From positions 1 to 55,553 of the forward strand of contig JAQUHA010000025.1 of assembly GCA_028683855.1 (NCBI GenBank): a DNA stretch of 55,553 nt, in the 5' to 3' direction. Below, in pieces: positions 17,695-27,600 of this stretch. The position numbers were made by a program, and so were the translations under genes. Within the stretch, counting starts at the first letter, position 1. Each line of letters starts with the position of its first letter. Under the pieces are notes generated by a model. The model had not been told where the DNA came from. It saw only the letters and a list, made by a program, of their open reading frames with translations, and did no database searches. Source of the DNA: Desulfuromonadaceae bacterium. Its GTDB lineage: Bacteria; Desulfobacterota; Desulfuromonadia; Geobacterales; Pseudopelobacteraceae.

Positions 17695-19559
17695 ATGTAT
17701 CAGACGCAAAACCGAGTCCGCTGAATATATTTCTTATTCTTTCGTTTACTATTCCGTTTTCAATTTATATGGCAACTCTGGCGCCATCAGTTACATTTTT
17801 TGACAGCGGGGAGTTTATTACTGCAGCATCATCTTTGGGGTCAGCGCACTCCCCAGGTTATCCTCTTTTTTTAATGTATTCCAAGTTATTTTCCTGGATA
17901 CCACTGGGCAATATAGCTTTTAGAATCAATGTGGCAACTGCTTTTTCATCCTCTCTTGCCTGTCTCATGGTTTATTTACTGACAACAGAGCTGTTAAAAA
18001 GAAAAAACGGTCTGACTGAAAACAATTTTAATAGAATTGCTGTGAAATTTGCGGGATTGGCTGCTGCGCTCTCATTTGCTGTTACGCCGCGCCTCTGGCT
18101 TCAATCAAATCACGATAAACCATATCCGCTGCTTGCATTTATCGCAGCCATTATTTTCTATATTCTGCTTAAGTGGCAGGATGAGTATCGTGCCGGAGTC
18201 GAACGCCCCTCATATATATACGTCTGCACCTTTTTAGCCGGTATGTCCATGGGGATTCATCAGACAATAGTGCTGCTGCTGCCGGCATGGTTTGTTATGA
18301 TTATTATTACTGACTGGAGGATGATAACAAGGGTAAAGGAGCTGGTATTGGCGACAGCTTTTGCTATGCTCGGTTTTTCAGTTCATCTCTATCTTCCTCT
18401 CCGTGCTTTAACTAATCCGCTGCTTAACTGGGGAGACTCAAAAACCCTGGAACAATTTTTATGGCATTTTCTCAGAAAGGGTTATCCTGCGGAACCTCCT
18501 GTTAGGAATGTAAGCCTACTATGGGCACAGATAAAAGCGTTCAGTATAACCCATGAGTTTACATGGCTTGGTGCTGCTATGCTTGCTATTGGTCTCTGTT
18601 TTTTATGGAGAAATTGTCGTGTAGTTTTTACAGCCTTTGTGGTATCAGTTGCATCCTTTTTATTGGTAATAGTTGGCTATTTTAATACCCCTATGGAGGT
18701 TATATTTCTAACTGAAGAGTTCTTTACCCCCCTATATCTGCTCTCTGCAGTTATAATCGGGACAGGACTATTTACCATATTCAGTTATGCGGTTTCCAAG
18801 GCAACTATGCCGGAACATTTTGGATTTAAGCTGTACTCGCTTCTTTTTCTCCTATTCTTTTCCTTCCCATCGCTTCTCTGTGCTCTCAATTATTATGAAA
18901 ATGATCAGCATGATAATTACATCGCTTTTGATTATGCTGCCAATTCATTACGCTCTCTGCCAGAGAATGCAATAATGTTTACCTGGGGGGACAGCGGAGC
19001 ATTCCCCCTTTGGTATCTTCAGGGTATAGAACGGTTACGCGAGGATATAGACCTGCCGCATACTCCGCACCTTGTTTTTGAATGGTATCTAGACTCGATG
19101 CCGCGCCTGTTTAAAAATAGTAATTTAAGGAAATACGATATCGCATCCTTTGGGCCTGAATCCGCGCTGCGCGCTGCCGTTGCCGAAAATATTGGATCAA
19201 GACCCGTTTATATTGATTTTTCTACCAGATATTCTATAGATTTCAGAGATTATCAACCGGTACAGAAGGGTATAGTATACTGTATAAGAAAAATAAATGA
19301 GCCTTCCGGACTGCCTGATATTTCTCTTTGGGACAATTATATAACTCGTGGAATTATTGATAAACAGTCATTCCTTGATCTGGACACCGGCAAGGCTATA
19401 TTGATTTATGCGAACAGCTATTTAGAGGCAGGAGAGTTTTTTGCCGGAATTAACAGGCATCAGGAAGCAGATGTTATGCTCAAAAAAGCAGCACTTGTTT
19501 CGCCTGAGATGAGTGCATCTATTGAACAAATAAGACAGAGATATGGTTTGGGGCAGTAA
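17691..19559 (+). CDS. DUF2723 multispanning membrane protein, probable glycosyltransferase-like
   Basis: The 622-residue protein carries the DUF2723 N-terminal region: LAPSVTFFDSGEFITAA and SLGSAHSPGYPLF. Some ten hydrophobic segments follow, then a soluble C-terminal half from about residue 420. DUF2723 proteins resemble GT-C type protein O-mannosyltransferases: the acidic residues in the first external loop (FDSGEF) are in the place of the catalytic Asp. The last 50 residues look like one TPR-type helical pair. Activity and acceptor are unknown. Coupling to the UPF0104 gene suggests that they act on the same lipid-linked sugar or envelope product. Confidence 0.85.
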   Translation: MNVSDAKPSPLNIFLILSFTIPFSIYMATLAPSVTFFDSGEFITAASSLGSAHSPGYPLFLMYSKLFSWIPLGNIAFRINVATAFSSSLACLMVYLLTTELLKRKNGLTENNFNRIAVKFAGLAAALSFAVTPRLWLQSNHDKPYPLLAFIAAIIFYILLKWQDEYRAGVERPSYIYVCTFLAGMSMGIHQTIVLLLPAWFVMIIITDWRMITRVKELVLATAFAMLGFSVHLYLPLRALTNPLLNWGDSKTLEQFLWHFLRKGYPAEPPVRNVSLLWAQIKAFSITHEFTWLGAAMLAIGLCFLWRNCRVVFTAFVVSVASFLLVIVGYFNTPMEVIFLTEEFFTPLYLLSAVIIGTGLFTIFSYAVSKATMPEHFGFKLYSLLFLLFFSFPSLLCALNYYENDQHDNYIAFDYAANSLRSLPENAIMFTWGDSGAFPLWYLQGIERLREDIDLPHTPHLVFEWYLDSMPRLFKNSNLRKYDIASFGPESALRAAVAENIGSRPVYIDFSTRYSIDFRDYQPVQKGIVYCIRKINEPSGLPDISLWDNYITRGIIDKQSFLDLDTGKAILIYANSYLEAGEFFAGINRHQEADVMLKKAALVSPEMSASIEQIRQRYGLGQ

Positions 19560-19563
19560 TGTT

Positions 19564-20415
19564 ATGAAAATTATTACAGGTAAAACTGCTGTAGTAGGTA
19601 TAATCGGACACCCTGTACAGCATTCATTTTCTCCGATTATGCAGAATGCGGCTTTCTCGGTAGCTTCAGCGGACTATATTTATGTACCTTTTAACGTAAT
19701 GCCTGAATGTCTGGAGCAGGCTGTTAAAGGTCTCAAAGCTCTTGGTGTATCAGGTTTTAACGTAACAATTCCGCATAAAACAGCCATTATACCTTTTCTG
19801 GATAGACTTGATGAAAGCGCGGAGGCTGCTGGGGCTGTAAATACAGTCTTATTATCTGAAGGGTGCATGATCGGATTTAATACTGATGGTGATGGATTGG
19901 TTGATTCTCTTTTCAACGATCTCGATTTCTCGCCTGGAGAGGCTCAGATCCTGATATTAGGTGCAGGTGGAGCTTCAAGAGGCGCTATTGCTGCTCTGTC
20001 TCGTGCCGGAGCAAAAAAAATAGTTGTCTGTAACCGTTCAATTAATAATGCAGAAGTTGTAATGTCAGATATGTCAAAACGATACCCACAAACGATTATA
20101 GATATTGTAAGTCAGGACGGCTTAACTTCTCAACTCCTTGAAAATACTGCACTTCTTATCAATACTACTTCAGTAGGTATGAAGGGTGAAGTTTTTGACG
20201 GTTTGAATCTCGACTATCTCCCTAGAAATGCCAAAGTTTACGATATGGTATATACGAACTCTGGAACGCCACTTTTACGCAGTGCATCGTTGTCCGGTCT
20301 GCGCGCTGCCAACGGAATCGGAATGCTTATAGCTCAGGGTGAACGCGCATACAGGATCTGGACTGGAACCAATCCGCCGAAAGACGTTATGCGGCACTCT
20401 CTGAATAGTCTCTGA
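19564..20415 (+). CDS. aroE: Shikimate dehydrogenase
   Basis: AroE reduces 3-dehydroshikimate with NADPH in aromatic amino acid synthesis. The substrate motif is HPVQHSFSPIMQNAAF, the catalytic Lys-containing block is FNVTIPHK, and NTDGDG and the NADP loop LGAGGASRGAI follow. I used the ATG at 19564 (283 residues). An in-frame ATG at 19543 lies inside the upstream gene and would add seven atypical residues. A GGGG stretch is about 10 bases upstream. It is the last gene of the recG-ribF-UPF0104-DUF2723-aroE run. Confidence 0.94.
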   Translation: MKIITGKTAVVGIIGHPVQHSFSPIMQNAAFSVASADYIYVPFNVMPECLEQAVKGLKALGVSGFNVTIPHKTAIIPFLDRLDESAEAAGAVNTVLLSEGCMIGFNTDGDGLVDSLFNDLDFSPGEAQILILGAGGASRGAIAALSRAGAKKIVVCNRSINNAEVVMSDMSKRYPQTIIDIVSQDGLTSQLLENTALLINTTSVGMKGEVFDGLNLDYLPRNAKVYDMVYTNSGTPLLRSASLSGLRAANGIGMLIAQGERAYRIWTGTNPPKDVMRHSLNSL

Positions 20416-20628
20416 CGCCACTAAACTTATATAATCCCACTACAGGTAAAGTTTAAACCGTCTTATGAGCTCTCTGTGTTTACATATCAGCGGAGCTTCT
20501 GTCTGTAGCGGTTTGATGGACGCTGCCGGCAGTTTCCTGAACAAGCTGTCTGATTTTCTGCATTGTAAATTTCACTGGTTAGAAATAATAATTTATTTAT
20601 GAATTAAAGGTAGTTACACGCTTAACTG
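20416..20628. other. Convergent gap without a recognised gene
   Basis: This 213-base gap separates convergent aroE and the PAS gene. It has no clear terminator. Short open frames exist (plus strand 20465-20602, 45 codons; a 27-codon minus-strand frame), but neither has a ribosome-binding site or a recognisable product. The right part is AT-rich. Confidence 0.5.
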
Positions 20629-21066
20629 CTACGATGATCTATGACTTGCAAGCTCTTTTTCACAAACGGTTAAACGTTCTCTCAACTCTTTATCTTTGAT
20701 AAACCTCTCATTAACATTTCTCATTATTGAAGCGCATCCGGCAAGTTCACCATTCTCATCATGAAGCAGCAGCATACTGAATTCCAGTGATATGCGACTT
20801 CCGCTTTTAGATATACCGGGAGAGGATAGTAAGCTCGTTTTATACTTTGTCTCTCCGGTTGCCATTACACGCCTGAACCCTTCCCAGTGCCTCTTTCTAA
20901 GTGGTTCCGGAATAATCAGGTCAAGGGATCTTCCAATTGCTTCTGTAGCAGTAAATCCGAATATTAGTTCAGCGCCCGAGTTCCAGAAGCGTATTATCCC
21001 CTCTTTGTCAGAAACCAGGATTGCATCTGAAATGTTTTCTACAAACTGTTCTAATAGTTTGTGCAT
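20629..21066 (-). CDS. Stand-alone PAS domain protein
   Basis: The 145-residue protein is a single PAS domain (about residues 8-125) with a short helical tail and no output domain. Visible features are ISDAILVSDKEGIIRFWNSG, AELIFGFTATEAIGRSLDLI, and a C-terminal NVNERF linker. I chose the ATG at 21066 because AAGGGAG lies 8 bases upstream. A longer frame runs through the neighbouring ferredoxin gene and is not real. Such small PAS proteins occur beside a small ferredoxin in other proteobacteria, which suggests a redox-sensing partner. The ligand is unknown. Confidence 0.8.
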   Translation of the reverse strand: MHKLLEQFVENISDAILVSDKEGIIRFWNSGAELIFGFTATEAIGRSLDLIIPEPLRKRHWEGFRRVMATGETKYKTSLLSSPGISKSGSRISLEFSMLLLHDENGELAGCASIMRNVNERFIKDKELRERLTVCEKELASHRSS

Positions 21067-21107
21067 AGATACTCCCTTCTTGAAAAAGATTTGTTCTAAC
21101 GAACTAT

Positions 21108-21256
21108 TTATCCCCCCCAGTGGATACAGGCTACCGGGCATGATCAAATGCTTCTGCTTTTCCAGCATCTTTAAAACGGAAAGCATCCGGAACATTTGCA
21201 ACGCAGATACCGCAGATTATGCATTCATCCTGATTAACCCATACACTTTTTATCAT
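21108..21256 (-). pseudogene. Small [4Fe-4S] ferredoxin gene with an internal deletion and frameshift
   Basis: From the ATG at 21256, which has AAGGGGGG upstream, the frame reads MIKSVWVNQDECIICGIC, then VANVPDAFRFKDAGKAEAFD, and stops at 21131 after 41 codons. That is short for this family, which ends 'CPVxCIHW'. That ending is present in another frame: TGC CCG GTA GCC TGT ATC CAC TGG, read as CPVACIHWGG and ending at TAA 21108-21110. About 50 bases, encoding the helix between the third and fourth cysteines, appear to be missing. The truncated product has three cluster cysteines (12, 15, 18) and would lack the fourth ligand. Confidence 0.7.
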
Positions 21257-21356
21257 TGTGCCCCCCCTTCGTGAGCAGTATATTGGGTACTCCATAGTCA
21301 AAATACAGTGATTCATATCTAAAATGCAAGAATGCATCATGGAGATTAATAAATTG

Positions 21357-21386
21357 TTGATATTTTCAATAACTGTGTACTATCTA
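21357..21386 (+). promoter_or_regulatory. Candidate promoter of the recCBD operon
   Basis: TTGATA (21357-21362), 18 bases, then TATCTA (21381-21386), 67 bases upstream of recC. It is a moderate match with a slightly long spacer. Confidence 0.35.
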
Positions 21387-21452
21387 CACTGAATCCAGTA
21401 AAAAGAGTTAACGGTTTATTTCTAAAAAGACTTGGCAAGGAGTCTGTAATAT

Positions 21453-24400
21453 ATGTCGATATTGCTTTACTCTTCAAACAGGATGGAAATACTGCTTGAT
21501 AATATGGCATCTGTATTGGCTGAACCGGTCGGTCACCCTTTATCGCGTGAGACAATCGTAGTTCAAAGTCAGGGAATGTCGCGCTGGATTTCTATGGAAC
21601 TGGCTAAAAAGTTCGGAGTATGGGGAAATACAGATTTTAAGTTTCCAAATAAATTTGTAAAAGATCTGTTCGCCAATGCCATGCCTGAAATTGATCAGTC
21701 GGATCTTTTTGAAACGGAAATTATGACCTGGAGGGTGATAAGGGAACTTAAAGAGTCGCTGAATAAACCTGAGTTTGAAGAGTTACAGAGTTATCTTTGC
21801 GGCTATAGTAGCGATCTTAAAATGTTTCAGCTAGCGGGTAAAATTGCAGATACCTTTGATCAGTACACAATATACAGGGGGGATCTGCTTGAAAAATGGA
21901 TGTGCGGTTTCGACCCGGATTGGCAGGCAAGCCTTTGGAGAGAGCTTGCTTCCGATGAAAATGGATACCATCGCGGAAGGCAGAAGAGCGAATTTCTTGA
22001 TCGTATAAGAAGCGGAAAAATTAATGCAGACAGACTCCCTGAGAGGGTTATTCTTTTCGGAATCTCTTATATGCCTGCATTTCATCTTCAGATATTCGCC
22101 GCAATTGCCTGTCATCTGGATCTGCATATATTTCTGTTAAGTCCATGCAGGGAGTACTGGGGTGATGTCCTGTCTAGTAGAAAAATGCTTAGGCAGAGCA
22201 GTGAGTTTAATGCGTTAGCGGAGGAGGGAAACTCACTTCTGGCTTCACTTGGAGAGCTGGGAAGGAGTTTCAGTAATCTGATAATTGAAAGTGGTTCAAT
22301 CTATGATGCTGAGATGTATGAGCATGAAGAGTACGTCGAAGCAAAAGGCGGAACATTACTCGCCTCACTTCAGAATGGCGTTCTTAACCTTGTAGGCAGT
22401 AACTCAGGAGAAAAAATAGAAATCGCCTGTGATGATCAAAGCATCTCAGTTCACTCATGCCATAGCGCGATGCGGGAAGTTGAAGTGCTTCACGATCAGC
22501 TTTTGGAGATTTTTGCGACTACGGATGAAATTACCCCTCGTGACATTATTGTAATGATGCCTGACATTGAGACCTACTCCCCGTACATATCTGCTGTTTT
22601 TTCGGGTAACGCTAATTCAAAACATAGAATACCGTTCAGTATTGCCGACAGAACAGTGCGGAACGAAGGGGGGCTTGGAGATGTTTTTATTTCAATACTT
22701 GCGCTAAATGGAGGAAGATTTTCAGCTCCGGAAGTCATTGATATATTGTCTGCCGATTCTGTAAGTCGATGTTTTGGTATTTCACAGACAGAGATCGATT
22801 TGGTAAAAAGATGGATTAAAGAGACCAATATATCATGGGGGATGAACTCCGAAGATAGAGTTTCTGCTGGTTTGCCTGATTATAAAGATGGTAGTTGGAT
22901 TGCCGGAATTGAGAGACTTGTCTTTGGTTATGCCATGTCATCGGAAGATAATGAGCTGTTCAGTGGGGTATTGCCATTTGACAATATTGAAGGTGATGAA
23001 GCGGTGGTGCTTGGGCGATTCGTCCAGTTTGTCAGGTTACTTCATACTCACACTTCTGAACTCGGAAGAGCCCGGATTCTGGTTGAGTGGAAAGAGACAC
23101 TTGCCGCTGTACTGAAAAACTTTTTTAAACCATCTAAAGCTGTGGCAAGGGAATTTAATTCAATCGAAAAAGTTATTGATTCCCTTGGCAGAATTGAAAA
23201 TGTTTCCGGCTATTCAGATGATGTAACTCTTGAAATTATAAAAACCTGGTTTCAAAGAAAACTTGATAACGAAAATGCCGGAGTCGGATTTCTTTCCGGA
23301 AAGGTTACATTCTGCGCGATGTTGCCTATGAGAAGCATCCCTGTAAAAATTGTTGCTCTTCTCGGGATGAGTGATGGCAAATTCCCAAGGCAGAGTCGTT
23401 CACCAGGTTTTGACATGATTCCGAAAAATCCAAGAGAGGGGGATCGCTCACTGCGTGATGAGGATAGATATCTGTTTTTAGAAGCAATTCTCTCTGCCAG
23501 AGAACGTCTTTATATAAGTTACACCGGTCTTAGTATCAGGGATAACAGTGCCATGCCGCCATCAGTTCTGGTTAGTGAACTGTTTGATTTTCTTGATCGT
23601 GGCTATGTTCGGTCATCGCACTCAGAAGATACTGAATTTCATAAAACCATTCTGACTCAGCATCGTCTCCAGCCATTCAGTCCGGCATATTTTAACGGCA
23701 AAGAAAAGGGTTTGTTCAGCTATTCGACAGAAAATCTTGCTGCTGCAAAAGGTTTTTTGAATGCGGTTTCTGTTCGTCCCCGTTTTTTTGACGCACCTTT
23801 GTCAACTCCAGATGAATCATACAGAGAAGTAAGAGTTACTGACTTGCAGAAGTTCTTTGAAAATCCTTCTGCTTATATTTTGAGAAACCGACTCGGAATA
23901 AGGGGTGAAGAAGAACTCTTGCCGATTGAAGATCGTGAAATTTTTGAGCTTGATGGCTTAAAGGCATACTCGGTGAAAAAAGAGCTTCTGGCTCATGTTA
24001 TTGCTGGAGGAAATGCTTATGATCTTCTGCCGATAATAAAAGCACGGGGAGTCCTGCCACCCGCAGGAAAAGGTGATAAAGTATTTGAAAAATTTGCAGT
24101 TGAAGTAACCGGATTTGCTGATCAGGTACTTAAAGTTGTAAATGGCAGTCAGTTTATGCCACCGCTCGATTTAGATATTACTATAGGTAAATTCAGGCTT
24201 TACGGACGTATTTCTAATGTATTGCCGGAATGTATGCTTAGATATAGAAGCTCTAAGCTGTCAGCAAAGGATCAGGTTAAGCTCTGGATTGAGCATCTGA
24301 TTCTTAATCTGCCGATTGCTTCAGAATATCCAGATAAAAGTTCACTTATCATGCTTGATAATACTGTTACCTTAAAACCGGTTCTGGATAGCGAAATGAT

Positions 24401-24659
24401 TTTGGAACGTCTTTTGAGCCTGTATTGGGATGGGCTGATAACTCCGCTGCATTTTTTCCCGCGCTCATCTCTGGAGTTTGCGACAAAGGGTAAAATATCC
24501 TTGGCGGAAGCCAAATGGAATAATGAAAAATTTCCCGAGAGTAATGATCCTGCCTACAGACTCTGTTTTAGTGATGAATCTCCCCTTGATTCTGAATTTG
24601 AGTCAGTTGCGCTTGATGTGTTTAAAGATTATCTCGATTGTATGGAGGTTGCAGAGTGA
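21453..24659 (+). CDS. recC: Exodeoxyribonuclease V subunit gamma
   Basis: RecC is the scaffold and Chi-recognition subunit of RecBCD, which processes double-strand ends. The 1068-residue length fits (E. coli 1122). The N-terminus has LYSSNRMEILLDNMA, IVVQSQGMSRWISMELA and FPNKFV. The middle has VILFGISYMPAFHLQIFAA, and then LLGMSDGKFPRQSRSPGFD and RSLRDEDRYLFLEA, both strongly diagnostic. The C-terminus has the degenerate nuclease-like region. An AAGGAG site is 10 bases before the ATG. Its stop overlaps recB as GTGA. Confidence 0.95.
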   Translation: MSILLYSSNRMEILLDNMASVLAEPVGHPLSRETIVVQSQGMSRWISMELAKKFGVWGNTDFKFPNKFVKDLFANAMPEIDQSDLFETEIMTWRVIRELKESLNKPEFEELQSYLCGYSSDLKMFQLAGKIADTFDQYTIYRGDLLEKWMCGFDPDWQASLWRELASDENGYHRGRQKSEFLDRIRSGKINADRLPERVILFGISYMPAFHLQIFAAIACHLDLHIFLLSPCREYWGDVLSSRKMLRQSSEFNALAEEGNSLLASLGELGRSFSNLIIESGSIYDAEMYEHEEYVEAKGGTLLASLQNGVLNLVGSNSGEKIEIACDDQSISVHSCHSAMREVEVLHDQLLEIFATTDEITPRDIIVMMPDIETYSPYISAVFSGNANSKHRIPFSIADRTVRNEGGLGDVFISILALNGGRFSAPEVIDILSADSVSRCFGISQTEIDLVKRWIKETNISWGMNSEDRVSAGLPDYKDGSWIAGIERLVFGYAMSSEDNELFSGVLPFDNIEGDEAVVLGRFVQFVRLLHTHTSELGRARILVEWKETLAAVLKNFFKPSKAVAREFNSIEKVIDSLGRIENVSGYSDDVTLEIIKTWFQRKLDNENAGVGFLSGKVTFCAMLPMRSIPVKIVALLGMSDGKFPRQSRSPGFDMIPKNPREGDRSLRDEDRYLFLEAILSARERLYISYTGLSIRDNSAMPPSVLVSELFDFLDRGYVRSSHSEDTEFHKTILTQHRLQPFSPAYFNGKEKGLFSYSTENLAAAKGFLNAVSVRPRFFDAPLSTPDESYREVRVTDLQKFFENPSAYILRNRLGIRGEEELLPIEDREIFELDGLKAYSVKKELLAHVIAGGNAYDLLPIIKARGVLPPAGKGDKVFEKFAVEVTGFADQVLKVVNGSQFMPPLDLDITIGKFRLYGRISNVLPECMLRYRSSKLSAKDQVKLWIEHLILNLPIASEYPDKSSLIMLDNTVTLKPVLDSEMILERLLSLYWDGLITPLHFFPRSSLEFATKGKISLAEAKWNNEKFPESNDPAYRLCFSDESPLDSEFESVALDVFKDYLDCMEVAE

Positions 24660-27600
24660 TAACTTTTGACAGCCTCAAAATTGAGACTTCGGCAACCAAC
24701 CTTATAGAGGCGAGTGCGGGTACAGGCAAGACATACGCTATTGCATCACTTTATGTAAGGCTGGTCGTGGAAAATGAGCACTATAAGCCGGAGAACATAC
24801 TTGTTGTCACATTTACTGAGGCGGCAACTATGGAGCTGCGTGATCGAATAAGAATGCGTCTTCGGGAGGCGCGGGATGTTGCTGCCGGTTCACCTGCTTC
24901 TGATAAGTTTCTTCTTAATCTTATGTCAGCAGCTCACGAAGGTTGGCCAGGGTCTGACCTTGCACTCTCCCGACTGGATAAGGCGCTTCAATCCTTTGAT
25001 TGCGCAGCTATCTCTACCATTCACGGATTCTGCAGTCGAGCCTTGCAGGAGAATGCGTTCGAGAGCGGCTCTCTCTTTGATACTGAGTTGGTGAAAAATC
25101 AGAAACCGTTGTTCAATCAGATTGTAGATGATTTCTGGCGCATAAACTTCTTTAAGGAATCTGCGCCGTTACTCCCGCTTGCAGAAGTGAAAAAATGGTC
25201 TCCAGAAACTTTCTCGAAGTTTCTGAATGGAAAACTTACCAATTCAGTCCTTAAAATTGTGCCGGAATTCACTCCGACCGAGATAACAAATATATGGAGC
25301 AGTTGTACCGCTTCTTATAAAGCTCTATGTAAAATGTGGAGTACAGATAATTTAGAAATTGAAAATATACTTCTAACGCATACAGGTTTAAGCAGGAATC
25401 AGAAATTTTATAAGATAGAAAAAATTCCGGAGTTGATTGAAGGAATGGATCTTTTTGTAAAAAACGGAACTCCGTTTGCGCTTTTTGAGGGGCACTTGAA
25501 GTTGACAGCGGAGTTTATGCACAGAGAGGGTATCCGTCTTAAAAAAGTCGCTCCACCGGAACATAAATTTTTTACCTTATGGGATGAACTGCTTGCGAGT
25601 GTTAATAAAATGGCTTTAACTGTCTACTGCGATTTACTCGAATTTGCAAAAGAACGGTTAAAGAAGTTGAAAAGTGCAAGAAACATACGTTTCTACGACG
25701 ATCTGATGGCAGATTTGTACTCTGCTCTCAACGGCTCAGGTGGCAGATTGCTGGCAGAAAGGATGCGGGCAAAATATCGCGCTGCACTTGTTGATGAGTT
25801 TCAGGATACAGATCAGATTCAATATAAAATCTTCTGTAATGTGTTCAAAGATGGGGAAATACCGCTCTTTTTAGTTGGTGACCCCAAACAGGCAATCTAC
25901 AGCTTCAGAGGTGCAGATATCTACGCATATCTTGAGGCAAGGGAAGGGGTTCCGGATGGTAAGCGCCATACTATGGTTCTGAACTGGCGGTCATCCGGTA
26001 AACTTGTTGAGGCTGTAAATACTCTGTTCAGTTTGAACAAAACACACCCTTTATTGATTGACGGACTATCCTACCCCGACGTGAAATCAGCTGAAGTTGC
26101 AGAAGATCAGAAAAAAGAACTTACTCTGGAGGAGCGGAACCCCGCTCCGATGCAGATCTGGTTTTTTACCCGTGAACCATCTGAGAAGAAATGTATACCA
26201 GTCAAGCGGGGATATCCGGCTGTTGTAAATGCCGTTACTTCTGAAATTTCTGCTCTTCTGAAAGATGCTTCGGAAGGTAAGGCTGTAATCGGCGGTAAAT
26301 CCGACTCAAAAGCTTTGGTTCCTGGCGATATTGCAGTTATTGTGCGTGGACACAAGCAGGGTAAGATGATTTATGATTCTCTGCAGTTAAGAGGTATACC
26401 TTCTGTAATAAGAAGTGAGCAGAGTGTATTTCAAACTCCTGAGGCTGCAGAGCTTCGTATCATTCTTAATGCGTTGGCTGATTACTGGAGCGAAGGTAAA
26501 GTAAGGGCATCGCTGGCTACCTGTATTATGGGAGTTTCTGCGAGTGAGATCGCAAGGAGTTTTGAGCCTGATGGAGAGGCAGATTGGGAAAGGCGACTTA
26601 ACTCGTACAGGGAGTATCATGAGCTTTGGAAAAATTATGGCTTTATTACTATGTTTCGAACCTTTCTTGAAGCCGAAGATATTCGAGCACGCCTTCTCAA
26701 AATACCGGGTGGTGAACGGAGTATAACAAATCTGCTGCACTGCGGTGAACTTCTGCATACGGAGAGCTCATCATCTCATCATGGTGTCGATGCTCTTTGT
26801 ACATGGTTTAATGAACAGGTGGCAACTCATCCAGATTCCGAAGAACATCAGATCCGGCTTGAATCTGATGAGAGAGCTGTAAAAATCTTAACTATTCATG
26901 TAAGCAAGGGGCTTGAATTTCCAGTAGTATTCTGTCCGTTTCTTTCTGGCGGTGTTATTGATTCCGCTGAAACTGTTCTGGCTCACGACGGTTATGATAT
27001 TGTTGCCGATTTTGGATCCGATGATTTTGACCGCCATCACAGAGCAGCAATGGATGAAGCACTGGCTGAGAATTTAAGGTTGCTCTATGTTGCGTTGACG
27101 CGAGCCAAATATCGTTGTTATGTCGCATGGGGGCGCTTCCGTTATGCCGAGAGTTCGGCACTTGCATACCTCTTTCATGCTCCACCAGTAACTGCCGAGT
27201 TCTCCCCGTATCAGGAACTTGTTAAGGTTATGGAAGATGTTTCTGACAGCAGCATGATCAAAAAAATAACTGCTGTTCAATCAGAAGGGGGGATAAATCT
27301 GGTAGTTGATCCCCCCGATGATCTGTATCACTCATACAACAACATAGTTGGAACAGATAGCCAGCTTAACTGCCGATTTAATGAAAGAGTGATTGAATCA
27401 GAGTGGAGAGTCACCAGTTTCTCTTCTTTAATAGATGGACACATTTCACCACCAGAATATCCCGATCATGACTCCTCCGATGAAACAGCGCAGCTTACCG
27501 TTGAAAATATCAAGGGTGAAAGCTCTATATTTGATTTTCCAAAAGGTGCAGAGCCTGGAACTTTCCTGCACTCACTATTTGAAAAACTGGATTTTGCAAA

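Noticed and set aside
20465-20602. A 45-codon frame between aroE and the PAS gene
   Set aside because: No ribosome-binding site and no recognisable product. Kept only as a note on the gap.
21131-21340. A 69-residue ferredoxin starting far upstream
   Set aside because: The first 28 residues have no family similarity. The ATG at 21256 has a good ribosome-binding site and the expected MIKSVWVNQDEC start.
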